NCBI GenBank assembly: GCA_900552755.1
Contig: USAY01000045.1
Location: 1-13,749, forward strand
Direction: 5' to 3'
DNA: 13,749 nucleotides
DNA from: an uncultured Collinsella sp.
GTDB lineage: Bacteria; Actinomycetota; Coriobacteriia; Coriobacteriales; Coriobacteriaceae
Under the pieces are notes generated by a model. It saw only the letters and a list, made by a program, of their open reading frames with translations, made no database searches and was not told where the DNA came from. A program made the translations under genes and the position numbers. Positions 1 to 7,002 of the stretch are shown one piece after another; within the stretch, counting starts at the first letter, position 1; each line of letters starts with the position of its first letter.

Positions 1-163
1 TAGTCAGGATGGTCATAAGCCCGGCAGAACGACCAACCGTGGAGTAGTCCGACGAGCCCATGTCGTCAGTGTCATCTCGCGACGAAGAAGCTTCGGATGA
101 GGGTGTCTGAGGCGCAGATTCTTTTGCAAAATGAGCTCCGCGCTTCAATTCTTCCTGCGGCAT
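1..163 (-). CDS. N-terminal fragment of a membrane protein, possibly MurJ-like lipid II flippase
   Basis: Only the first 54 codons lie in the window; the gene continues past the left edge. The ATG at 163 comes 3 nt after the ybaK stop. A GAGAGGA Shine-Dalgarno sits inside the end of ybaK, so translational coupling is likely. The first 40 or so residues are polar and low in complexity (many Ser, Asp and Glu), as expected of a disordered cytoplasmic tail. The last visible residues (VGRSAGLMTILT) begin a hydrophobic stretch. From memory, actinobacterial MurJ/MviN proteins often have a charged N-terminal tail followed by a similar hydrophobic start before an 'SR.TGF.R' motif, but that motif would lie outside the window. 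The reading frame and start are well supported. The MurJ identity is a guess; other multi-pass membrane proteins would fit. Confidence 0.45.
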   Translation of the reverse strand, partial: MPQEELKRGAHFAKESAPQTPSSEASSSRDDTDDMGSSDYSTVGRSAGLMTILT

Positions 164-166
164 CGC

Positions 167-667
167 TCAGTCCTCTCTCGTAATCGCGGCAACCGTCGCC
201 CCGCAAAATGCAATTAAATCATCGGGTGCAAGCTCGAGCTGATAACCACGCTTGCCTCCCGAAATAAAAATGGTATCCCAAAGGACGCATGTCTCATCAA
301 TGAGCGTCCGGTAGCGTTTTTTCATACCGACCGGGCTGCAGCCGCCGCGAACGTAGCCAGTCGCCGCAAGCAAATCCTTCACATGCATCATGGCCAAGGA
401 CTTCTCCCCCGCGGCACGCGCGGCGGACTTTAGATCGAGCTCGTCGGCAACGGGGATGCAGCACACGACATAGTCGTTGGACGGTGTCACGCAGACCAAA
501 GTCTTAAATCCTTGACCGGGCTCCTCGCCAAGCTGCTCCGAAATCGCGACCCCCAGGCCCACCGACTCATCACCATCGTCTTCGTACGTATGTAGAACAT
601 AGGAAATGCCGGCGCTTTCCAGCTCGCGCATCGCATTGGTTTTTGGCGTCTTTACAGCCTTTGCCAT
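167..667 (-). CDS. ybaK: YbaK/EbsC-family aminoacyl-tRNA deacylase (Cys-tRNA(Pro) deacylase)
   Basis: The predicted protein has 166 aa, the usual size for the YbaK single-domain family. This family hydrolyses mischarged Cys-tRNA(Pro) in trans in the cytoplasm. The protein matches along its whole length: an N-terminal 'KTNAMRELESAGISY' helix-strand start, the core segment 'FKTLVCVTPSNDYVVCCIPV' with the conserved K following the F, then 'ELDLKSAARAAGEK', and the diagnostic 'GYVRGGCSPVGMKK' loop before 'ID' and 'ISGGKRGYQLEL'. I chose the ATG at 667 over an upstream in-frame start (763) because a good Shine-Dalgarno (AAAGGA) lies about 7 nt before it and the family starts here. The extra 32 residues have no family character. 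It lies downstream of uvrA, separated by a hairpin, and directly upstream of the membrane-protein gene at the left edge. The exact mischarged substrate could differ (ProX or EbsC subfamilies), but the motifs favour YbaK. Confidence 0.92.
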   Translation of the reverse strand: MAKAVKTPKTNAMRELESAGISYVLHTYEDDGDESVGLGVAISEQLGEEPGQGFKTLVCVTPSNDYVVCCIPVADELDLKSAARAAGEKSLAMMHVKDLLAATGYVRGGCSPVGMKKRYRTLIDETCVLWDTIFISGGKRGYQLELAPDDLIAFCGATVAAITRED

Positions 668-704
668 GACATATCCTTTCCCTCGCATTCGGACGTAAAG
701 ATTA

Positions 705-735
705 AGTATATGTCCAATTCGGCTGCATACGTCAC
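705..735 (-). promoter_or_regulatory. candidate promoter for ybaK
   Basis: On the minus strand a TATACT -10 box (705-710, 5 of 6 matches) is preceded by GTGACG (730-735, 4 of 6) with a long 19-nt spacer. It would place the transcript start about 30 nt before the ybaK ATG, just after the uvrA-ybaK hairpin. This is seen by eye only; the spacer is suboptimal, so the call is weak. Confidence 0.3.
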
Positions 736-748
736 TTCGACACAGCAA

Positions 749-779
749 GCGCCATCGAATCACAAGGAGTCGATGGCGC
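749..779 (-). terminator. hairpin between uvrA and ybaK, probable terminator
   Basis: A perfect 10-bp stem (GCGCCATCGA / TCGATGGCGC) with an 11-nt loop begins about 20 nt after the uvrA stop. The minus-strand sequence after the stem is TTGCTGTG, so the U-tract is poor. It may be a weak intrinsic terminator or an RNA-stabilising 3' end that lets some readthrough into ybaK. The stem itself is certain; the role is inferred from its position. Confidence 0.5.
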
Positions 780-799
780 CCATAAACTGAATCGCCTAT

Positions 800-3679
800 T
801 TATTGAGCATCAAGTTGAGCCTGACGCTCCCGGTCACGCCTGAGCAACGGCGCCAAAAACTTGCCCGTATAACTCTGCGGACAGTCCGCAACCTGCTCCG
901 GTGTGCCCGAAACCACAACGGTTCCGCCGCCGTTACCGCCCTCGGGACCCATATCGATCAGACGATCGGCAACCTTGATGACATCAAGGTTGTGCTCAAT
1001 CACCAGCACCGTGTTGCCCGCATCGACCAAGCGCTGCAGCACATCGAGCAGCTGGCGGACGTCCTCAAAATGAAGGCCGGTCGTCGGCTCGTCCAAAATA
1101 TAGAACGTCTTGCCCGTCTGGCGTCGATGAAGCTCCTTGGCGAGCTTCACACGCTGCGCCTCGCCGCCCGAGAGCGTCGTGGCGGGCTGGCCCAGGCTCA
1201 CGTAGCCCAAGCCTACATCGTACAGCGTTTGGAGCTTGCGCTTAATCTGCGGGATATTCCCAAAGAAGGCCAGCGCCTCGGTGACACTCATTTCGAGCAC
1301 GTCCGAGATGGTCTTGCCACGGTAGGTGACCTCGAGTGTCTCGCGGTTGTAGCGTTTACCGCCGCAAACTTCGCAGGGAACGTAGATATCGGGAAGGAAG
1401 TGCATCTCGATCTTGATCTGCCCGTCGCCCTTGCACGCCTCACAGCGCCCGCCACTCACATTAAAGGAGAAACGACCCGGCGAGTAGCCGCGCGCCTTCG
1501 ACTCCGGCGTACTCGCAAACAGCGCGCGAAGATCATCCCACAGGCCGATATAGGTAGCAGGGTTGGAACGCGGCGTGCGGCCAATCGGCGACTGGTCGAT
1601 ATCGATAACCTTATCGATACACTCGATGCCCTCGATTTTCTTATATGGACCCACAGGGCGCGTCGAACGGTGAATGGCATTCGTAAGGGCAGGCGCAATG
1701 GTATCGGTAACCAGGGAGCTCTTGCCCGATCCTGACACGCCGGTAACAACCGTAAGCGTACCAAACTCGATCTTGGCAGTAACGTTTTTGAGGTTGTTGG
1801 CTCGAGCGCCCGTAATTTTAAGGCAGCCGCGACCGGGCTTGCGCCGTTCATCAGGCACCCGGATCATTCGTTTGCCGGTCAGATAAGCGCCCGTCATCGA
1901 CTCAGGACACGCCATGATATCGGCAGGCGTTCCCGCCGCGACTACGTGTCCGCCGTTGACGCCGGCGCCGGGGCCCATGTCGATCACATAGTCGGCGGCA
2001 CGGATTGTATCCTCGTCGTGTTCGACGACGATAACGGTATTGCCGATATCGCGCAGGCGCTCAAGCGTCTTGATCAGGCGCTCGTTATCGCGCTGATGAA
2101 GACCGATCGAGGGCTCGTCCAGAATATAGAGCACGCCCATGAGACCCGCGCCGATCTGCGTTGCCAGTCGAATACGCTGGGCCTCGCCACCAGAAAGCGT
2201 CGCCGAGGCACGATCGAGGGTCAGATAGTCGAGTCCGACATCGACCAGAAAGCGCAGGCGCTCCAGGATTTCCTTAACGATGCGCCCGCCGATAAATTGT
2301 TGGCGCTCGGTAAGCTCCAAGCCCTCAAAAAACTCGAGCGACTCGCGGCACGATAGGCAGCAGACCTCGTAAATGGACTTACCGCCTACGGTAACGGCGA
2401 GCATCTCGGGGCGCAGACGAGCACCATGGCAACTCGAGCACGGCTCCTCGCGGATGTACTTCTCCAAGCGCGCCTTGGTGTTCTCATTCGTCGTCTCGGT
2501 ATAGCGCTCGTACAGGATATTGCGCACGCCCGAGAACTTGGTGTCCCACTGGCTGCGGCGCCCATCGAGCTTTTGATAGTCGACCGAAATCTTCTGGTCG
2601 CCCATGCCGTCTAAAAACGCGCGACGCACCCGCGGAGGCAGATCCTCCCACGGCGTATCGACGCTCACCTTGAAGTGCTTACAAACCGCAGCGAAAATCT
2701 GCGGATAGTAGTTAGAGTTGCCAAACAGGCTGCCAAAGACCCCGTCGGCGATCGACTTCGAGGGGTCTTCGATTAGGGCCTCGGCATCGACCGTCTTCTT
2801 AAAACCCAGGCCATCGCACTCGGGGCACGCGCCATAGGGCGCGTTGAACGAGAAATCGCGCGGCTGCAGGTCATCGATGGAGTGTCCATGCTCCGGGCAC
2901 GCTAACGCCAGCGAATACTCCAGCAACTCGCCTTCGGTCCCCTCGGGAGCGTCGCGGTCGGGCAGCAAGTATACGTTCACATTGCCGTGCGCCAGCGCAG
3001 TCGCCTGTTCAACGGACTCGGCGATACGGCCCAGCGAGTTCTCGCGAATCACGATGCGATCGACCACGACCTCGATATCGTGCTTGAACTTCTTGTCCAG
3101 ATCGATCGGATCGTCGAGCGAGCGCACTTCACCGTCGACACGCACGCGGCTAAAGCCCTCGGCGCGAAGGTCCTCAAACAGTTTGGTGTACTCGCCTTTT
3201 CGCCCGCGTACCACCGGTGCCAGCACAAACGCGCGGCGGCCCTCCCCCGCCGCCAAGACCTTGTCGGCAACCTGATCGGTCGTCTGACGCTCAATGACAC
3301 GGCCGCATTCGGGACAGTGCGGGGTGCCCACACGGGCGAACAGCAGGCGCAGATAGTCATAAATCTCGGTTACGGTGCCAACCGTCGAGCGCGGGTTCTT
3401 GGATGTCGTCTTTTGATCAATTGAGACAGCCGGCGAAAGGCCGTCGATTGAATCCAAGTCGGGTTTGTCCATCTGGCCCAAGAACTGGCGCGCATAACTC
3501 GAAAGGCTCTCGACGTATCGACGCTGGCCCTCGGCATAGATAGTGTCGAATGCCAGCGAACTCTTGCCCGAGCCAGAAAGACCGGTAATGACCACGAGTT
3601 GGTCACGCGGAATGGAAACATCGATATCACGGAGGTTGTGCTCACGAGCGCCGCGAATAACGATAGAAGAATCAGACAT
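800..3679 (-). CDS. uvrA: UvrABC excinuclease subunit A
   Basis: The protein has 959 aa, the normal UvrA length. UvrA is the damage-sensing ATPase dimer of nucleotide excision repair that loads UvrB. Both ABC modules are intact: Walker A GLSGSGKS (33-40) and GVSGSGKS (647-654), signatures LSGGEAQ (495-501 and 836-842), Walker B ILDEP (519-523 and 861-865). Zinc sites are visible: C261/H264 with C285/C288 (a Cys-His variant of the first finger), C414/C417, and the C-terminal finger C746/C749...C769/C772 with 'FLPDIYV' between. I chose the ATG at 3679 because AAGGAG lies 6 nt upstream and homologues begin with this 'IVIRGAREHNL' segment; a further 22 residues upstream lack support. A probable LexA box precedes it, which suggests SOS induction. 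Several long open frames on the opposite strand (for example 803-1735) are by-products of its codon use. Confidence 0.99.
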   Translation of the reverse strand: MSDSSIVIRGAREHNLRDIDVSIPRDQLVVITGLSGSGKSSLAFDTIYAEGQRRYVESLSSYARQFLGQMDKPDLDSIDGLSPAVSIDQKTTSKNPRSTVGTVTEIYDYLRLLFARVGTPHCPECGRVIERQTTDQVADKVLAAGEGRRAFVLAPVVRGRKGEYTKLFEDLRAEGFSRVRVDGEVRSLDDPIDLDKKFKHDIEVVVDRIVIRENSLGRIAESVEQATALAHGNVNVYLLPDRDAPEGTEGELLEYSLALACPEHGHSIDDLQPRDFSFNAPYGACPECDGLGFKKTVDAEALIEDPSKSIADGVFGSLFGNSNYYPQIFAAVCKHFKVSVDTPWEDLPPRVRRAFLDGMGDQKISVDYQKLDGRRSQWDTKFSGVRNILYERYTETTNENTKARLEKYIREEPCSSCHGARLRPEMLAVTVGGKSIYEVCCLSCRESLEFFEGLELTERQQFIGGRIVKEILERLRFLVDVGLDYLTLDRASATLSGGEAQRIRLATQIGAGLMGVLYILDEPSIGLHQRDNERLIKTLERLRDIGNTVIVVEHDEDTIRAADYVIDMGPGAGVNGGHVVAAGTPADIMACPESMTGAYLTGKRMIRVPDERRKPGRGCLKITGARANNLKNVTAKIEFGTLTVVTGVSGSGKSSLVTDTIAPALTNAIHRSTRPVGPYKKIEGIECIDKVIDIDQSPIGRTPRSNPATYIGLWDDLRALFASTPESKARGYSPGRFSFNVSGGRCEACKGDGQIKIEMHFLPDIYVPCEVCGGKRYNRETLEVTYRGKTISDVLEMSVTEALAFFGNIPQIKRKLQTLYDVGLGYVSLGQPATTLSGGEAQRVKLAKELHRRQTGKTFYILDEPTTGLHFEDVRQLLDVLQRLVDAGNTVLVIEHNLDVIKVADRLIDMGPEGGNGGGTVVVSGTPEQVADCPQSYTGKFLAPLLRRDRERQAQLDAQ

Positions 3680-3707
3680 GGAAGCTCCTTGCCTCCTATT
3701 GCATCGA

Positions 3708-3713
3708 ATCATA
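3708..3713 (-). promoter_or_regulatory. candidate uvrA -10 box
   Basis: Minus-strand TATGAT matches the sigma-A -10 consensus at 5 of 6 positions and lies 28 nt before the uvrA ATG. No good -35 is visible at 17-18 nt; the best is a 3-of-6 match at about 19 nt. The LexA-like box at 3741-3754 would then sit just upstream of the -35 region, where a repressor could block polymerase. The assignment is weak. Confidence 0.3.
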
Positions 3714-3740
3714 CTGCCGATGAGTTTAGCGCACTCGACG

Positions 3741-3754
3741 CGCACAGATGTTCG
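3741..3754 (-). promoter_or_regulatory. probable LexA (SOS/Cheo-box) operator upstream of uvrA
   Basis: On the minus strand the 14-mer CGAACATCTGTGCG matches the Gram-positive/actinobacterial LexA box (CGAAC-N4-GTTCG) at every position but one: the second half-site reads GTGCG instead of GTTCG. It lies 61 bp upstream of the uvrA ATG in the divergent intergenic region. uvrA is a classical SOS gene, so the context supports the call. It is about 118 bp before the start of the divergent LtaS-like gene, which is probably too far to be its main control site. Confidence 0.65.
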
Positions 3755-3872
3755 TAATACAAGATTCGCAGACCTTTAGCTTTGCGTATCGGGCGCTTTG
3801 TTTCTCGAAATGCCGTGGAAAGGTTACAGTAATCTAATACTGAACTTAATTTGCTGTACCAGAGGAACGTCC

Positions 3873-6026
3873 ATGACCGAAGATATCCCCCTTGAAATCA
3901 CTTCGAGCGACATGGCCAATCTGCCCATATTCATCGCCGTCCTTATCGTGGCCGCCGTCGTCGTGCGCGTGTTTTTTTCAATCAAACGCAACGAAAAGCC
4001 ACCCATTGCCCGCGTCTTTTGGTGCGCGACGCTCCTCATCCCGCTCGGCGTGGTAGCTGCATGGGTTACGAATCAATTGCTCGTAAATGAGGGCAGCTCC
4101 CTATGGGTCCTTTCTTATTCGGCACTCGGTGCTGCCGCCGTCATGCTTCTTGTCGAGCCCTTGGTTTCGGGACTTATCGACCAAACCGACCTTGCGACGG
4201 GAACGGTTGCCTGTATTTGCCGTGACATCCTTGTCATCGCCGCTGTTTCAGCGCTCTCGTTCGTTTCACTCGAAATTGCCTGCAACGAAACGTTCTATCG
4301 CATTCCCGCCAACTCATTCGGGTTTTCCGTCGGGCTGCTCGCGACGGTTCTGCTCTCCCTTTATTTGCTGGGACAGCGTCATGGAGGCGTCATGGCCCTC
4401 GTGCCCGTCGTCTGTTGCATCCTTGGCATTGCCGAGCACTTCGTCATAACGTTTAAAGGCGAAGCCATCCTGCCAAGCGATATCTTGGCCCTTGGCACCG
4501 CAATGGAAGTGAGCGAGGGATACGAGTTTACCTTTACCGCCGGAATCGTAACCTCTCTCGCCCTGCTGGAGATTTCCCTGGGGCTTCTTTCGCTCATCCG
4601 ACCGCGAAAGCTCCGTACGCCCACCCATGTCTTCCCCGCTATCGCCGCTAACCTCTGTGCTTTTCTGCTAGTGACCATTGTGGGGCTCTCAGGCTTTTCC
4701 AACATCGACTTGGAGCAGGCGCTGGATTTTGGATTTGACCGTTGGCAGCCCATCACCACGTATGCGTCTCAGGGTTTTATCACTTCGTTCACCGAAATGG
4801 TCAACGAGTTGCCCATTGAGAAGCCCGAAGACTATACGCCCGATGAGGCGCAGAGCATCGAGCAGGAGCTCGCCGCCGCCTACGACAGCACGTATGGCTC
4901 GAGCGAGCAGCGCGCGGCGGCCGTTGCCCAGTTCAATGAAATCAAGCCGACGATTGTTGCCGTCATGAACGAGAGTTTTAGCGACCTTTCGTGCTTTGAG
5001 CAGCTCCAGGCGGCCGGGTACACCGGCCCCGCATTCTACAACTCGCTTCCCGACACACTTGTTCGCGGCACCATGCTCGCTTCGGTCGCCGGTGGCGGAA
5101 CGGCGAACTCCGAATTCGAATTTTTGACCGGAGCGACAACGGCCTTTGTCGGATTAGGCAAAATTCCCTATCAGCTGTATCAGATGAATGGCGTCAACAG
5201 CTTGGCAAAGGACCTTAAAGAGCTTGGGTATACCGCTACCGCTATGCACCCGCAAAACCCCGTCAACTACCATCGAGATAAAATCTATCAGCAGCTGGGC
5301 TTTGGAGACTTTCTTTCAATCGGCGATTTCGAAGGTGCGCCCTGTTACCATGCCGGCGTATGCGACTACGCCACCTACGACAAGATACTCGACCTGCTTA
5401 GAACCGACGAAGCGCCGCAGTTCATCTTTGACGTCACGATGCAAAATCATGGCGGTTACGACTATGGCACCGTTCCCGCCGAAGAGCTGACAAACTATTG
5501 GGTCGAGGGAGCCAGCGAGGGCGCCAACAGCGCGCTCAACACCTATCTCACCTGCATCAACGCATCCGACCGGGACCTCGAGTACTTTATCAACGAGCTC
5601 CGCAATATCGGCAGACCGGTTGTTCTTGTCTTTTTTGGCGACCATCAGCCGAGCGCCGCAACGACTCTCAACGACGAGCTGTACCCTCAGGAAGATACGG
5701 CAAGCCACGCTTACCGTATCTATCAGTCGACATATCTCGTCTGGGCTAACTATGAGATCGCCGGCAATACCGAGCTCAACGTCTACGACACCGTCGGGGC
5801 AAACGAGATTGCAGCCATTACCCTTAATAAGATCGGCGCCCCGCTCACCGACTATCAAAAGGCTCTGCTTGCAACAAGGTCAGATGTGCCCACCATCAAT
5901 GTCGCCGGCTACCTCGGTGCCGACGGGCTGCGCTACGACTTGGAATCGGAGGACAGCCCCTACGCCTCGACGATCGACAAGCTGCAGCGCATGCAATACC
6001 TCGAGTTCGCCAGCAAAGTTCAGTAA
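3873..6026 (+). CDS. LtaS/alkaline-phosphatase-superfamily phosphoglycerol transferase (lipoteichoic-acid synthase-like)
   Basis: The protein has 717 aa. Its N-terminal third (about 16-275) contains seven or eight hydrophobic helices, and the C-terminal half is an extracytoplasmic sulfatase-type domain. Visible metal and catalytic motifs of the LtaS/MdoB family are E367 in 'VAVMNESFSD', the probable nucleophile T410 in 'GGGTANSEFEFLTG', H526 in 'MQNHGGY', and D590/H591 in 'FFGDHQPS'. Family members transfer glycerol phosphate from phosphatidylglycerol to build polyglycerolphosphate (lipoteichoic acid) or decorate glycans outside the membrane. LtaS proper has five transmembrane helices, so this longer membrane part marks a different subfamily, and the acceptor cannot be read from the sequence. 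I preferred the ATG at 3873 to the frame opening at 3798 because AGAGGA lies 6 nt upstream. It is divergent from uvrA and apparently a single-gene unit, since a separate promoter precedes the next gene. Confidence 0.9.
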   Translation: MTEDIPLEITSSDMANLPIFIAVLIVAAVVVRVFFSIKRNEKPPIARVFWCATLLIPLGVVAAWVTNQLLVNEGSSLWVLSYSALGAAAVMLLVEPLVSGLIDQTDLATGTVACICRDILVIAAVSALSFVSLEIACNETFYRIPANSFGFSVGLLATVLLSLYLLGQRHGGVMALVPVVCCILGIAEHFVITFKGEAILPSDILALGTAMEVSEGYEFTFTAGIVTSLALLEISLGLLSLIRPRKLRTPTHVFPAIAANLCAFLLVTIVGLSGFSNIDLEQALDFGFDRWQPITTYASQGFITSFTEMVNELPIEKPEDYTPDEAQSIEQELAAAYDSTYGSSEQRAAAVAQFNEIKPTIVAVMNESFSDLSCFEQLQAAGYTGPAFYNSLPDTLVRGTMLASVAGGGTANSEFEFLTGATTAFVGLGKIPYQLYQMNGVNSLAKDLKELGYTATAMHPQNPVNYHRDKIYQQLGFGDFLSIGDFEGAPCYHAGVCDYATYDKILDLLRTDEAPQFIFDVTMQNHGGYDYGTVPAEELTNYWVEGASEGANSALNTYLTCINASDRDLEYFINELRNIGRPVVLVFFGDHQPSAATTLNDELYPQEDTASHAYRIYQSTYLVWANYEIAGNTELNVYDTVGANEIAAITLNKIGAPLTDYQKALLATRSDVPTINVAGYLGADGLRYDLESEDSPYASTIDKLQRMQYLEFASKVQ

Positions 6027-6086
6027 GCCCGCCCATTCGCTTGGACCCATCGTATTGCAAGCACGCTCGGCCCAAATGCATCGCAA

Positions 6087-6116
6087 ATGACTCCCGCTCG
6101 CAAACGAGGGTACAAT
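6087..6116 (+). promoter_or_regulatory. candidate promoter for the mrp-flavoprotein pair
   Basis: ATGACT (6087-6092, 4 of 6 matches to the -35 consensus) and TACAAT (6111-6116, 5 of 6) are separated by 18 nt. They lie in the 145-bp gap after the LtaS-like gene. This predicts a leader of about 50 nt before the mrp ATG. The match is reasonable but was judged by eye. Confidence 0.45.
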
Positions 6117-6135
6117 GACGCTCGTGTCACATCAC

Positions 6136-6149
6136 GGGGCCCCGGCCCC
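6136..6149 (+). other. short GC-only hairpin in the mrp leader
   Basis: GGGGC-CCCG-GCCCC can fold into a 5-bp stem with a tetraloop, ending 9 nt before the AAAGGAG ribosome binding site of mrp. There is no U-tract, so it is not an intrinsic terminator. It could affect translation or mRNA stability, or be incidental. Confidence 0.35.
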
Positions 6150-6171
6150 AACATATACAAAGGAGTCATAC

Positions 6172-7002
6172 ATGGGTTGCGAGCACGCACAGGCCGCCGG
6201 CGGACAAACGTCGCCGTCGCAATTTGAGGAGAACACGCTGTCCGAGGTCAAGCGCGTCATCGCCGTGCTTTCCGGCAAGGGCGGTGTCGGCAAGTCATTT
6301 GTCACCGGTGCCATCGCCACCGAGCTTGCCCGTCACGGCCACAAGGTCGGCGTCCTCGATGCCGACATCACCGGTCCCTCTATCCCCAAGATGTTCGGTA
6401 TGAGTGGACGCCACGTCCATGCCCTTGGCAACCTTATGCTGCCCGAAATCTCCGAGCACGGCGTCAAGGTCATGAGCTCCAACCTGCTGCTCCAAAACGA
6501 GACCGACCCCGTCCTTTGGCGCGGTCCGGTCATCGCAGGCGCCATTAGGCAGTTCTGGAGCGAGACCTCGTGGGGCCCCATCGACTACCTGCTGGTCGAC
6601 ATGCCTCCGGGAACAGGCGACGTCGCGCTCACCGTCTTCCAGTCGCTGCCGGTCGACGGCATCGTCATCGTCACGAGCCCGCAGGATCTGGTCTCGATGA
6701 TCGTCGCCAAGGCGGTCAACATGGCCGAGAAGATGAACGTCCCCATTCTGGGCATTGTCGAGAACATGAGCTATATTGAGTGCCCCGACTGCGGCAAGAA
6801 GATCGAGGTCTTTGGCAAGAGCAAGCTCCCCGAGGTCGCAGAGCGCTATAACCTCGACATCTTGGGCAAGCTTCCCATTAATCCGGCACTCGCCGAGGCC
6901 TGCGATAAGGGCGAGGTCGAGACCGCACTGCCCGATGGCATGTTGCCCAAGGCAGTCTCTGCCGTCGAGGCCATTACCCCGCACGAGACCGACGAGGCCT
7001 AA
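6172..7002 (+). CDS. mrp: Mrp/NBP35-family Fe-S cluster carrier ATPase
   Basis: The protein has 276 aa with a single P-loop domain. It shows the deviant Walker A GKGGVGKS (35-42), switch region 'VLDADITGPSIP' (61-72), Walker B-like 'LLVDMPPGTGD' (140-150), 'TSPQDLVSM' (168-176), and the CxxC pair C204/C207 in 'YIECPDCGKK' that bridges an Fe-S cluster between subunits. Family members bind and pass 4Fe-4S clusters to apo-enzymes in the cytosol. There is no N-terminal DUF59/MIP18 domain of the kind found in longer Mrp proteins; instead there is a short tail with C3. The start at 6172 is set by AAAGGAG 6 nt upstream, and an earlier in-frame ATG (6115) has no such site. Its stop codon abuts the GTG of the following flavoprotein, so the two are very likely co-translated. 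Confidence 0.95.
   Translation: MGCEHAQAAGGQTSPSQFEENTLSEVKRVIAVLSGKGGVGKSFVTGAIATELARHGHKVGVLDADITGPSIPKMFGMSGRHVHALGNLMLPEISEHGVKVMSSNLLLQNETDPVLWRGPVIAGAIRQFWSETSWGPIDYLLVDMPPGTGDVALTVFQSLPVDGIVIVTSPQDLVSMIVAKAVNMAEKMNVPILGIVENMSYIECPDCGKKIEVFGKSKLPEVAERYNLDILGKLPINPALAEACDKGEVETALPDGMLPKAVSAVEAITPHETDEA

Noticed and set aside
803..1735. 310-codon open frame on the plus strand opposite the end of uvrA
   Set aside because: It lies wholly within the conserved ABC module of uvrA, has no recognisable domain or convincing ribosome site, and its length follows from GC-biased codon use on the other strand.
3798..3872. Upstream extension of the LtaS-like protein
   Set aside because: The extra 25 codons lack a ribosome site and family similarity, whereas the ATG at 3873 has AGAGGA at the right distance.
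6295..6984. 229-codon minus-strand frame opposite mrp
   Set aside because: It is complementary to the conserved P-loop and CxxC regions of mrp, with no motifs of its own.
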